Assembly (NCBI GenBank): GCA_004356015.1
Contig: SMYD01000047.1
Span: 1-35,742, forward strand
DNA: 35,742 bases
Source: Acidobacteriota bacterium
Lineage (GTDB): Bacteria > Acidobacteriota > Polarisedimenticolia > SMYD01
Direction: 5' to 3'
The notes under the pieces were generated by a model. It was given only the letters and a program-made list of their open reading frames with translations. It ran no database searches and was not told the DNA's origin. Shown here one piece after another: positions 23,145 to 31,128 of the stretch. The position numbers and the translations under genes are program-made. How positions within the stretch are numbered: position 1 is the first letter of the stretch; each line of letters starts with the position of its first letter.

Positions 23145-23726
23145 TCAGGTGTCTCCCTCGATGGACTCAAGGTTCCACGAGATCAGATACTCGCACACCG
23201 CATCGCCCCTCGCCCGGCAGCGAGGGTGTTGGATGGACACGTCGCGGCCAGCGCACATCTCCACGGCCCGCTCATGCCATCCCATCACGGTCAGACAATC
23301 ACCATCGGAGAAGGCCTCACTGTTGGACGTGATCAGGCGGCACGAATTCTCCCCCGTCTTCTCATAGGTCCGGGAACCGGTGTCGTAATAGAGCTGGTAG
23401 ATAGCCGGCGCCCTCGACAGCAGGTGATGGGGATCGCCCGCACGCACAAAAACCTTGTGAACGCCGGCGAGGTTGTACGTGGCCGACCGCCGTCCCAGCT
23501 CCATGAAAATGGAACGCCCTTCCTCCCCGAGAACCTGGAGAATGGCCTTCTCAAGCCGTTCTCCCAGGGCAAAGGGATACCACTGGGCGGGCAGCAGCCC
23601 GCGCTCGAGAGTGTACCGGTCCTTTTTGGAGAAGCTCCCCAGGACCTGGTCCAGTTGCTCACGCCCGAACTTTTTCTCCACAAAGTCCACGCGCGAGCGC
23701 AAAACGCTTCCCTTGACGTTGGCCAT
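23145..23726 (-). CDS. V4R-like sensor protein (TIGR02265/DUF2378-like), first gene of the pentose phosphate operon
   Basis: This 193-residue soluble protein resembles the V4R-like sensory proteins known from myxobacteria and acidobacteria. The signature is in the C-terminal half: [23 protein letters not shown], then [17 protein letters not shown], then [18 protein letters not shown], where the spaced cysteines and final W match the V4R small-ligand or metal-binding pattern. I see no DNA-binding or kinase output domain. ATG 23726 has GAGG five bases upstream and a -10-like TAGACT at 23755-23750. The longer frame from 23783 has no such support. Its place four bases before tkt suggests it senses a ligand linked to sugar or redox metabolism; that is inference. 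The family call is by motif memory. Confidence 0.75.
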   Translation of the reverse strand: MANVKGSVLRSRVDFVEKKFGREQLDQVLGSFSKKDRYTLERGLLPAQWYPFALGERLEKAILQVLGEEGRSIFMELGRRSATYNLAGVHKVFVRAGDPHHLLSRAPAIYQLYYDTGSRTYEKTGENSCRLITSNSEAFSDGDCLTVMGWHERAVEMCAGRDVSIQHPRCRARGDAVCEYLISWNLESIEGDT

Positions 23727-23749
23727 GCAGACCTCGATGGAAGCAAACC

Positions 23750-23755
23750 AGTCTA
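23750..23755 (-). promoter_or_regulatory. Putative -10 element TAGACT for the sensor-tkt-gnd-zwf-opcA-pgl operon
   Basis: On the minus strand TAGACT lies 24 bases before ATG 23726, which would give a leader near 17 nt that includes the GAGG Shine-Dalgarno. No convincing -35 is present. It matches the GTAGACT seen at 12594-12600 and 11490-11484. Confidence 0.4.
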
Positions 23756-23894
23756 CGGGCGACAAGAGCCCCGTGGGCGGCACCTTACCGGGATCCCGGC
23801 GGGCCGGTCAAGCGTCCCGGCCAAAGCCGCTGCTATCATGCGCCAGCGCGCGGGCAGGTACCCTGCAGGCGCCTCGCCCTCCGGGAGACCCATC

Positions 23895-24470
23895 TTGCCA
23901 ACTGAAGCCACAACCGGCCGCGGAGAAGGCCGTCTGATCCAGAGCCGGACGGTCCACCGGGGCCGGGTGGTGGAGATCACGGTGGACCGGGTCGAGCTCC
24001 CCAACGGCCACCAGGTGGATCTGGATATGGTGCGCCATCCCGGCGCTTCCGCGGTGGTGCCGTTCATCAGTGAAACCGAGATCCTGCTGGTGCGCCAGTA
24101 CCGCTGGGCCGCCGGCGGTTTCATCTATGAAATTCCCGCCGGAAAACTGGACCACCGAGGAGAAGACCCTCTGGCCTGTGCCCGCCGTGAACTGCTCGAA
24201 GAGGTGGGCCAGCACGCCACTGACTTCCAGCCCCTGGGATCCATCGTCACCGCCCCGGGCTTCACCGACGAGGTAATTCACCTCTTTCTGGCGACCGGGC
24301 TCGAAGAAGGCCGGCAGAACCTGGAAGAGGATGAAATCCTGGAGATCGTCCGCATGCCCTTCGACCAGGCCATGGACTGGGCCCTGTCCGGACGTATTCG
24401 CGATGCCAAGACCCTCTGCGGTCTCTTTCGGGCCCATCTCTTCCGCCAGCAGCGCGTGGAGGCCGGATGA
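23895..24470 (+). CDS. Nudix hydrolase, ADP-ribose pyrophosphatase-like
   Basis: The 191-residue protein resembles NudF-type ADP-ribose pyrophosphatases, which cleave ADP-sugars. The Nudix box reads GKLDHRGEDPLACARRELLEEVGQ (the pattern G-x-E-x7-REUxEExGU), with six instead of five residues between the first G and E. Around it are VELPNGHQVDLDMVRH and LLVRQYRWAAGGFIYEIPAG, both typical of this group. I chose TTG 23895 because GGGAG lies seven bases upstream and it gives a normal N-terminus. The in-frame ATG 23838 has no Shine-Dalgarno and sits on a possible -10 (TATCAT, 23834-23839). It overlaps the next gene by 4 bp and heads the nudix-yheT-rimO-pgpA-ribF operon. Confidence 0.85.
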   Translation: MPTEATTGRGEGRLIQSRTVHRGRVVEITVDRVELPNGHQVDLDMVRHPGASAVVPFISETEILLVRQYRWAAGGFIYEIPAGKLDHRGEDPLACARRELLEEVGQHATDFQPLGSIVTAPGFTDEVIHLFLATGLEEGRQNLEEDEILEIVRMPFDQAMDWALSGRIRDAKTLCGLFRAHLFRQQRVEAG

Positions 24471-25492
24471 ATATCACGCTGCCTCTCTTCCGCCCGTTCC
24501 CCCTCCTGCGGGGGACGGCGGCCCAGACCATCAGTGGCGCCCTCCTGCCCGGACCGGCCAGGCGCTCGCTGCCGGCAGGCGAGACCTTCACGGTGGAGGT
24601 CGAGCCGGGTGAGCGGGTACTGCTGGAACGCACCGCGGCTCCGGGTCCGCCCCGGGGACGCCTGGTGCTGTTTCATGGGCTGGGCGGCTCCGCCAATTCC
24701 CGTTACCTGCGGCTCACTCTTCTGGCCGCCCATGTCCGCGGCTGGGAAGTGGCCCGGGTCAATGCTCGCGGGGCGGGCGGCCATGAACACCTTGCCCGGC
24801 GGCTGCCCCATGCCGGGCGCTGGCCCGATCTGGCCCCGATTCTTTCGGCCGATATCTGGACGCCGGCCGCGTTGAAGACACCCCTGGCGGCGGTGGGGTT
24901 CTCCCTGGGGGGCTCCATTCTCCTGCGTCATCTGGGCGAGACCGGCACGAGTTCAGGGCTGGATGTCGCCATCGCCGTCAACCCGCCCACCGATCTGACA
25001 AGATCCATCATCGAGCTCGAAAAGCCCGCCAACCGGCTTTACCAGGCCTACTACGTCCGCAAGCTCGCGTCCGGACTGCGCCGCATGGCACGGCTGTACC
25101 CGGATCTCTACAAGCGCCCCGACCCCCGCCGCCACCGTTCTGTCCGTGCCATCGATGAGGACTACATCGCTCCCGACGCCGGCTATTCCTCGGCGTACGA
25201 CTACTGGGTCGGAGCATCCGCCATCCGTGCCATGGAGGGCGTACGCACTCCCACACTGGTCATCTCCTCCCAGGACGACCCGTTTGTGCCGGCGGACATG
25301 TTGCGCCGGGACATCCAGGGACGGCCGTTTCTGCAACTGGCCCTGGTGCCCCGGGGTGGCCACATGGGCTACCTGGAATGGTCCCGGGGACGCCTCAGGT
25401 TCTGGGCCGGCGACACCGCCATCGAGGCGCTGGAAGAACACCTGCGCAAGACACAGATCCATCTGCGCAGAGCCGTTTCGGTGACGGGGTGA
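24467..25492 (+). CDS. YheT-like alpha/beta hydrolase
   Basis: This 341-residue protein belongs to the YheT/ABHD1-3 group of alpha/beta hydrolases, whose substrates are poorly known (esters or acylglycerols in related enzymes). The nucleophile elbow is GFSLGGS with Ser146. The family's N-terminal FRPFPLLRGTAAQTI text, LVLFHGLGGSANSRYLR around the oxyanion hole, and RVNARGAGGHE are present. Later SSQDDPFVP and RGGHMGYLE supply the likely Asp and His of the triad. It has no signal peptide. ATGA at 24467-24470 couples it to the Nudix gene. Confidence 0.9.
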   Translation: MNITLPLFRPFPLLRGTAAQTISGALLPGPARRSLPAGETFTVEVEPGERVLLERTAAPGPPRGRLVLFHGLGGSANSRYLRLTLLAAHVRGWEVARVNARGAGGHEHLARRLPHAGRWPDLAPILSADIWTPAALKTPLAAVGFSLGGSILLRHLGETGTSSGLDVAIAVNPPTDLTRSIIELEKPANRLYQAYYVRKLASGLRRMARLYPDLYKRPDPRRHRSVRAIDEDYIAPDAGYSSAYDYWVGASAIRAMEGVRTPTLVISSQDDPFVPADMLRRDIQGRPFLQLALVPRGGHMGYLEWSRGRLRFWAGDTAIEALEEHLRKTQIHLRRAVSVTG

Positions 25493-25512
25493 GCCATGGA
25501 GACAAGGGGCCG

Positions 25513-26865
25513 GTGAAGGTCGGCATCGTCTCGCTGGGTTGTCCCAAGAACACAGTGGACAGCGAAGTGATGCTGGGGCATCTGGGCGAGGCGGGGGCCA
25601 CGCTCATCGGTAACCCCGACGAGGCCGACGTGGTGATCATCAATACCTGCGGCTTCATCGATGCCGCCAGGGAAGAATCGGTGGACACCATCCTGGCAGC
25701 GGTGCGGCGCAAGGAAGAAGGCCTCTGCAAGCGGGTCGTGGTGACCGGTTGCATGGTTCAGCGCTATGGCGAGGAACTGCGCCGCGAGATCCCCGAGATC
25801 GATGCCTTTGTGGATCTCGACGGGCTGGGTGGAATTGCCCGGGCCGCGGGCATGGATGCGGACGCCGCCAACAACAAGGCGGCCACGCCCCTGCCTGCCG
25901 CGCCCAGGGGACTCCATCCCGCCACTTACCTCTATGATGCGGCGACGCCTCGCACCCTCTCGGGGCCATCCTTTTCGACGTATCTCAAGATTGCCGAGGG
26001 GTGCGACAACACCTGTTCCTTCTGCGCCATCCCGCGCTTCCGCGGCGCCTTCCGTTCCCGGCCTCTGGATGACATCCTGCGCGAGGCGCGGAATCTGGCG
26101 GCGGCAGGCACAGTGGAACTGAATCTCATTGCCCAGGATTCCACGGCCTACGGCGGCGACCTCGGCCTCAAGGAGGGACCGACCCGCCTGGTGGAGGCGC
26201 TGGCCGGCATCCAGGAACTCAGATGGATCCGCCTCTTCTACGTTTACCCCAACAAGATCGACGACTCACTCCTGCGCACCATGGGTGAGCGCAGCAACAT
26301 CGCCGCCTATATCGACATCCCTCTCCAGCATGCCGCACGAAAGGTTCTCGCCCGTATGCGCCGGGGCGGTTCGGCGTCGGGACATCTGCGGCTGCTGGAA
26401 CGGATCCGGCGCTTCATCCCCGGTGTCGCCATCCGCTCCACGGTCATCGTCGGCTTCCCCGGTGAGACCGAGACCGATTTTCAGGAGTTGCTGGCGTTCA
26501 TCCGGGAAGCCCGGTTCGACCATCTGGGCGCCTTCACCTACAGCCATGAAGACCACACCACGGCCGCCGCCCTGGAGGACGATGTCCCCGCCCAGTTGAA
26601 AGAAGATCGCCGGGGGCTGGTCATGGCGGAGCAGGAAACCATCGCGGCGGCACGCAACGAGGAGCGGGTGGGAAGCCGTCTCACCGTTCTCTGTGAAGGG
26701 ATCTGCCCCGAGACGGAATACCTCCTGCAGGGCCGCCTGGAAGGCCAGGCCCCTGAAGTCGACGGCAGGGTGCTCATCCAGGAGGGTATCGCGGCAGCCG
26801 GTGAGTTCGTTCAGGTGGAGATCACCGAGGCACATCCCTTTGATCTGGTGGGCCGGGTGGTATGA
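25513..26865 (+). CDS. rimO: Ribosomal protein S12 methylthiotransferase
   Basis: RimO methylthiolates a conserved Asp of ribosomal protein S12 using two iron-sulphur clusters and SAM. The 450-residue product has N-terminal MTTase cysteines C10, C46 and C80 (LGCPKN, NTCGF, TGCM), the radical SAM triad C164, C168 and C171 in EGCDNTCSFCAIP, and IDIPLQHAARKVLARMRRG. The C-terminal TRAM region covers about the last 70 residues. The linker near residues 115-150 (Ala/Pro-rich) is long. GTG 25513 gives the classical N-terminus MKVGIVSLGCPKN, with AAGGGG just upstream. An in-frame GTG at 25489 would overlap the yheT stop by 4 bp and add eight residues. It overlaps pgpA by 4 bp. Confidence 0.95.
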   Translation: MKVGIVSLGCPKNTVDSEVMLGHLGEAGATLIGNPDEADVVIINTCGFIDAAREESVDTILAAVRRKEEGLCKRVVVTGCMVQRYGEELRREIPEIDAFVDLDGLGGIARAAGMDADAANNKAATPLPAAPRGLHPATYLYDAATPRTLSGPSFSTYLKIAEGCDNTCSFCAIPRFRGAFRSRPLDDILREARNLAAAGTVELNLIAQDSTAYGGDLGLKEGPTRLVEALAGIQELRWIRLFYVYPNKIDDSLLRTMGERSNIAAYIDIPLQHAARKVLARMRRGGSASGHLRLLERIRRFIPGVAIRSTVIVGFPGETETDFQELLAFIREARFDHLGAFTYSHEDHTTAAALEDDVPAQLKEDRRGLVMAEQETIAAARNEERVGSRLTVLCEGICPETEYLLQGRLEGQAPEVDGRVLIQEGIAAAGEFVQVEITEAHPFDLVGRVV

Positions 26866-27335
26866 GAGCCCTGAACGGCTTTCTCTTCCTCCTGGCCACG
26901 GGGTTCGGCTCCGGACGCTCACCCCTGGCATCGGGCACCACCGGCACCCTGGCGGCGATTCCCGTTTATATCGCCGCCGTCTGGCTGCTGGGACCGGCGG
27001 CTTTCGCGGTGGCTGCCGTCCTCTTCGTGCCTCTGGCCATTGTCGCGGCCAACGTCGCCTGCGCGCGTCTGCAGGTGAAAGACCCGGGGCTGATTGTCGT
27101 GGACGAGTGGGCCGGCTACTTCCTGACCGTCGCCCTGCATCCTCTCCACTGGCAGACCATTGCTGCAGGATTTTTCATTTTCCGTATCCTGGATGTGACC
27201 AAACCCTTCCCGGCCCGGTGGCTGGAGCACCTCCCCGGCGGCACCGGCGTGGTTCTCGACGATGTCATGGTCGGCCTTTACGGCAACTTGATCCTGTGGT
27301 TGATCCTCAGTCCACTGAGGACATTCCTGGCATGA
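26862..27335 (+). CDS. pgpA: Phosphatidylglycerophosphatase A
   Basis: PgpA removes phosphate from phosphatidylglycerophosphate to make phosphatidylglycerol at the inner membrane. The 157-residue protein shows the family signatures GSGRSPLASGTTGTL near the N-terminus, VVDEWAGYFLT, FRILDVTKPFPARWLE and GTGVVLDDVMVGLYGN. There are hydrophobic segments around 30-65, 90-110 and 135-152, consistent with a small membrane protein. It overlaps rimO (26862-26865) and ribF (27332-27335) by 4 bp on each side. Confidence 0.94.
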   Translation: MRALNGFLFLLATGFGSGRSPLASGTTGTLAAIPVYIAAVWLLGPAAFAVAAVLFVPLAIVAANVACARLQVKDPGLIVVDEWAGYFLTVALHPLHWQTIAAGFFIFRILDVTKPFPARWLEHLPGGTGVVLDDVMVGLYGNLILWLILSPLRTFLA

Positions 27336-28255
27336 AAATCGTCTACTCCACCGATGACCTGGACGGCAGCCTGCCCTACCCGGTGGCGGCGGTGGGAAAT
27401 TTCGACGGTGTTCACCTGGGCCACCAGCGCATCCTTGCAACCCTGAAGGAGAGGGCGATGCCCCACGGCGGGACAGTGGTGGTCATCAGCTTCGATCCCC
27501 ATCCCCAGAGAGTTCTTCATCCCGACACAGCACCCAGGCTCATCGCCACCCACAAGCAAAAGGTGGCCTGGCTGGAGGAGGCCGGTGTCGACCTGATGCT
27601 GGAACTCCCGTTCACCCGCGAGCTCGCGGCCCTCACGCCTGCGGCCTTCGTCGAGCGAGTCCTGCTGCGCGGCCTGCAGGTGGCGGAGATTCATATCGGG
27701 CGCAACTTCCGTTTCGGGCACGACCGCGCAGGCAACTTTGAAACCCTTGAAGAACTCGGGCGCCGTCACGGCTTCACCGCCATGGCCGTGGCCGGCGTGA
27801 GACAGGACGGGATGCGGATAAGTTCCAGCCGCGTCCGCACGGCTCTGGGCGCCGGCGACGTGGAACTGGCAGCGGAACTCCTGGGGAGAGATGAAGAACT
27901 GGTGGGGCAGGTGGTGCCCGGTAATGCCCGGGGCCGCATCCTGGGCTTTCCCACCGCCAACCTGACCGTGGAGAACGAACTGGTTCCCTTCACCGGTGTC
28001 TACGCCACCCATCTCCTGGTGGACGACGAGCCGTTGCCGGCGGTGACCAACATCGGCTCGCGGCCCACCTTCCCGGGCGCGGGTCCGGCGGTGGAAACGC
28101 ATATCCTGGATTACCAGGGCGACCTTTACGGCCAGAGGATCAGGTTGCGCTTCACCCGCCGCCTCCGCGATGAGCAGCGCTTTGCCGGTCTTGAGGAACT
28201 CAAGGCCCAGATCGCCAGGGACGTGACTGCGGCCCGCAAGGTCCTCGGCGCCTGA
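27332..28255 (+). CDS. ribF: Bifunctional riboflavin kinase / FAD synthetase
   Basis: RibF phosphorylates riboflavin to FMN and adenylates FMN to FAD. The 307-residue protein has the nucleotidyltransferase motif VGNFDGVHLGHQR (21-33), SFDPHPQRVLHP, and ISSSRVR closing the N-terminal half. The flavokinase half follows, with VVPGNARGRILGFPTANL, TGVYATHL, TNIGSRPTF and ETHILDY. ATG 27332 overlaps the pgpA stop. It is the last gene of the plus-strand operon and is followed by a 288-bp spacer and convergent leuS. Confidence 0.97.
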   Translation: MKIVYSTDDLDGSLPYPVAAVGNFDGVHLGHQRILATLKERAMPHGGTVVVISFDPHPQRVLHPDTAPRLIATHKQKVAWLEEAGVDLMLELPFTRELAALTPAAFVERVLLRGLQVAEIHIGRNFRFGHDRAGNFETLEELGRRHGFTAMAVAGVRQDGMRISSSRVRTALGAGDVELAAELLGRDEELVGQVVPGNARGRILGFPTANLTVENELVPFTGVYATHLLVDDEPLPAVTNIGSRPTFPGAGPAVETHILDYQGDLYGQRIRLRFTRRLRDEQRFAGLEELKAQIARDVTAARKVLGA

Positions 28256-28339
28256 GGCACTTACCCATCCGATGTACAGTATCCGGTCAGTCTGCTTGAA
28301 TTACATATGTGTATTATGAGATTTTAATATTGATTTAAC

Positions 28340-28368
28340 TTGACTTCACATATACGTCGACGTACGTT
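28340..28368 (+). promoter_or_regulatory. Orphan promoter-like element TTGACT-N17-TACGTT
   Basis: TTGACT (28340-28345) and TACGTT (28363-28368) are 17 bp apart, the same architecture as TTGACG-N17-TACGGT at 11497-11525. It points rightward into the convergent spacer, where no gene follows before the leuS 3' end. Predicted initiation is near 28375. Confidence 0.4.
28353..28364. repeat. 12-bp perfect palindrome TACGTCGACGTA
   Basis: The sequence equals its own reverse complement. It lies in the spacer of the orphan promoter-like element and touches its -10, the usual position of a repressor operator. No regulator gene is adjacent. Confidence 0.6.
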
Positions 28369-28517
28369 ACCTGCGAACGGAAACAGGAAACCAGAACCCG
28401 AAAGGAGGCGCCACAGACAAACTTCTCTCCCCCACCCCTCAGCCGCGCTCATCATCCGGGTCGCGGCCACAGTATGAAGGACCTCCCCCCCCTGACCCCC
28501 CGGCACTCCCCCGGCCG

Positions 28518-28533
28518 AGGGGTCACCCTTTTT
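28518..28533 (+). terminator. Weak intrinsic terminator-like stem in the ribF/leuS spacer
   Basis: AGGG (28518-28521), loop GTCA, CCCT (28526-28529), then TTTT (28530-28533). The stem is only four pairs, so this is a weak candidate. It could end ribF read-through or a short transcript from the promoter-like element at 28340. Confidence 0.3.
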
Positions 28534-28543
28534 GAACCCACCG

Positions 28544-31111
28544 TTAGACCACCACGTTGACGAGGCGCCCGGGGACGACGATGACCTTCCTCGGCTCGCG
28601 GCCGTCCAGGATCTTGACGATTCGTTCGTGGGCGAGAGCCAGATCCTGTACCTGCTCCCTTGTGGCATCGACCGGTACGCTGATATTGGCTCGCAGCTTC
28701 CCGTTCACCGTGACGGCGAGCTCGACCACATCCAGAGCCAGGGCCGACTCGTCCCATTCCGGCCAGCCGCCGGCAAGGACCGAGTCGCGTTCTCCCAGAT
28801 CGCGCCAGAGCTCCTCGGTGATGTGGGGAGCGAACGGGTGCAGAAGCTGGACCAGGATCTTGAGGGCCCGGGCCACTCCCGGCCGATCCCATTTTCCCCT
28901 TGCTGTCTTCTGCAGGTAATCCGCCAGGAAATTGCTGAACTCCATGAGAGCCGCCACCGCGGTGTTGAAGTGCAGATCCTGCCCCAGGTCCTCTGTCACC
29001 TTCCTGGTGACGGCATGTGTCCTGCGGCGCAGCTCGGCGTCACCTGATGTCGCATCCGCAGCACCCTGCTCACTGCCCAGCTCCGCGGAGGTCTCCTGAA
29101 CAAGCTTCCAGATCCGGTTGAGAAAACGAGATGCTCCCCGGACCCCCTCGTCGGACCATTCACACTCCCGTTCCGGAGGTGCCATGAACAGGGTGAACAG
29201 GCGCTCGGTGTCGGCGCCGAACCGATCGATGATGGAGGCCGGCGCCACCACGTTGTATTTCGACTTGGCCATCTTCTGCAGGGAGATCTCCACGGTCTCC
29301 TCGCACTGGGGACAGGTTTGCTCCTTGACCTGGGCGATGGGCACCCAGCCGTGGCGCGCACAACGCGCCGCCGGGTAGGTGATCATCCCCTGGGTGAACA
29401 GGCGGGCGAACGGCTCCTCGAATTCGGTCCAGCCGATGTCGTGAAGAAACTTGGTCACGAAGCGGGCATAGAGAAGATGCAGGATGGCATGCTCGATACC
29501 GCCGATGTACTGGCCCACCGGCAACCAGCGATTGACCTCCTCCCGGTCGAACGGCGCGCTGGTGAGCCGTGGCGAGATGAAGCGCAGGAAGTACCAGGAG
29601 GAATCGACGAACGTATCCATGGTGTCGGTCTCGCGCCGGGCCGGGGCACCGCAGGCGGGACAGGGCGTGTTCACGAATTCCGGACAGGCGGCCAGGGGAG
29701 AGTCGCCCGTGGGACGGAACTCCACATCGCGGGGGAGTTCCACCGGCAACTGATCATCAGGGACCGGCACCTCGCCGCAGGCATCACAGTGGACGATGGG
29801 AATGGGTGCGCCCCAGTAGCGCTGCCTGGAGATGAGCCAGTCCCGCAGCCGGAAGTTGACCGTCCCCTGCCCGAACCCTTCCTTCTCGGCATGGGCGATC
29901 ATCTCGGCGATCCCCTGGCGATTGTTCCTGCCGCTCCAGGGCCCGCTGTCGACCATGACGCCGTCAGCGGTGAACGCCTCGGTCATGGCCGCCGGGTCCA
30001 GGGGACCTTCGGGTCCTGCGATGACAACTCTCACCGGGAGGCCGGCGGCGCGGGCAAATTCAAAATCTCTCTGATCATGGGCCGGAACGGCCATGATGGC
30101 CCCGGTGCCATAGCCGGGCAGCACGAAATTCGCCGCCCAGATGGGCACCTTCTCGCCACTGTAGGGATTGATGGCGTGGCGGCCGGTGAACAGACCCCGT
30201 TTCTCCACCAGGCCCGCCCCGCGCGCGAAGGCCGACTCACGCCGGACCTCGGCAGCGAACGCCAGCACCGCCTTCTCCTCGGGCCGGCCGGCGACCAGGC
30301 CAGCCAGCCGGGGATGCTCCGGCGCCATGGCCATGAAGGTCGCGCCATAGATCGTATCCGGACGGGTTGTGTAGACCCGCAGGCTCTGGTCGTCCGACTC
30401 ACCCTCCACCTTGAAATCGAGTTCCACACCCTCCGAGCGGCCGATCCAGTTGGCCTGCATGACCTTGACCCGCTCCGGCCACTCTTCGAGGGTGCCCAGG
30501 TCATCCAGAAGGCGATCCGCGTAGCGGGTGATGCGCAGAAACCACTGCTCAAGATCCCGCTGGTCCACCGGGTTGCCGCAGCGCTCACAGGCGCCTTCCA
30601 CCACCTGCTCGTTGGCCAGGACGGTCTTGCATGAATCGCACCAGTTCACGTCGGCGCGGCGGCGGTAGGCGAGGCCTTTCTCATGCATGCGCAGGAAGAG
30701 CCACTGGGTCCAGCGGTAAAACCCGGGATGGCAGGAAGCCAGTTCCCTCTCCCAGTCGTAGACGATGCCCCACTCCTTGAACTGACGGCGCATCTTGTCG
30801 ATGTTGTCGCGGGTGGAGTCGGCCGGATGGACCCCCTGGCGGATGGCGAAGTTCTCCGCCGGCAGGCCGAAGGCGTCCCAGCCCATGGGAGAGAGGACAT
30901 TATAGCCGCGCATTTTCATGAACCGGCAGAGAGCATCACCGATGATGTAGTTGCGTCCGTGACCGACGTGGAGGGTCCCCGACGGGTACGGAAACATCAT
31001 GAGCATGTAAAAATCCCGGCCGCCACCGGCGGGCTTGGCCGTGAACAGGTGCTCCCGTTGCCAGAATTCCTGCCAGTGAGGCTCGATCTTCTTGAAATCG
31101 TAGGACTTCAT
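28544..31111 (-). CDS. leuS: Leucyl-tRNA synthetase
   Basis: LeuRS charges tRNA-Leu with leucine. The 855-residue class I enzyme has the HIGH-type motif HVGH (48-51 in GTLHVGHGRNY), the CP1 editing domain with TTRPDTIYGATF, GTGAIMAVPAHDQRD and the WGAPIPIVHCDACGEVPVP zinc-like insert. The KMSKS-type motif is KMAKSK at 613-618, with Ala in place of the usual first Ser. Further cysteine pairs (CDSC/CERC, CPAC, CPQC) suggest zinc-binding inserts. ATG 31111 is a clear start, but there is no Shine-Dalgarno; a GATAAT lies 12 bases upstream. It is divergent from pilT. Confidence 0.97.
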   Translation of the reverse strand: MKSYDFKKIEPHWQEFWQREHLFTAKPAGGGRDFYMLMMFPYPSGTLHVGHGRNYIIGDALCRFMKMRGYNVLSPMGWDAFGLPAENFAIRQGVHPADSTRDNIDKMRRQFKEWGIVYDWERELASCHPGFYRWTQWLFLRMHEKGLAYRRRADVNWCDSCKTVLANEQVVEGACERCGNPVDQRDLEQWFLRITRYADRLLDDLGTLEEWPERVKVMQANWIGRSEGVELDFKVEGESDDQSLRVYTTRPDTIYGATFMAMAPEHPRLAGLVAGRPEEKAVLAFAAEVRRESAFARGAGLVEKRGLFTGRHAINPYSGEKVPIWAANFVLPGYGTGAIMAVPAHDQRDFEFARAAGLPVRVVIAGPEGPLDPAAMTEAFTADGVMVDSGPWSGRNNRQGIAEMIAHAEKEGFGQGTVNFRLRDWLISRQRYWGAPIPIVHCDACGEVPVPDDQLPVELPRDVEFRPTGDSPLAACPEFVNTPCPACGAPARRETDTMDTFVDSSWYFLRFISPRLTSAPFDREEVNRWLPVGQYIGGIEHAILHLLYARFVTKFLHDIGWTEFEEPFARLFTQGMITYPAARCARHGWVPIAQVKEQTCPQCEETVEISLQKMAKSKYNVVAPASIIDRFGADTERLFTLFMAPPERECEWSDEGVRGASRFLNRIWKLVQETSAELGSEQGAADATSGDAELRRRTHAVTRKVTEDLGQDLHFNTAVAALMEFSNFLADYLQKTARGKWDRPGVARALKILVQLLHPFAPHITEELWRDLGERDSVLAGGWPEWDESALALDVVELAVTVNGKLRANISVPVDATREQVQDLALAHERIVKILDGREPRKVIVVPGRLVNVVV

Positions 31112-31122
31112 GGATGTTGCAG

Positions 31123-31128
31123 ATTATC
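31123..31128 (-). promoter_or_regulatory. Putative -10 element GATAAT for leuS
   Basis: On the minus strand GATAAT (31128-31123) matches TATAAT at five of six positions and lies 11 bases before ATG 31111. Initiation seven bases downstream would leave a leader of only about four bases, which fits the absence of a Shine-Dalgarno. No clear -35 is seen. Confidence 0.4.

Larger units (their letters stand above)
28256..28543. other. 288-bp convergent spacer with an AT-rich islet
   Basis: No protein-coding gene is convincing here. Positions 28291-28350 contain only 15 G/C bases in 60, against a clearly GC-rich surrounding. The spacer holds a promoter-like pair, a 12-bp perfect palindrome, an isolated AAAGGAGG at 28401-28408 without a start codon in range, a C-rich tract (about 28481-28512) and a short terminator-like stem at its right end. 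No gene at either end reads away from this spacer, because ribF and leuS converge on it. Confidence 0.8.

Noticed and set aside
28401-28408. AAAGGAGG considered as a ribosome binding site
   Set aside because: No ATG, GTG or TTG follows within about 15 bases, so no gene can be assigned to it.
28473-28559. 28-codon frame MKDLPPLTPRHS... in the ribF/leuS spacer
   Set aside because: No Shine-Dalgarno at the right distance, a C-rich low-complexity product and overlap with the leuS 3' end.
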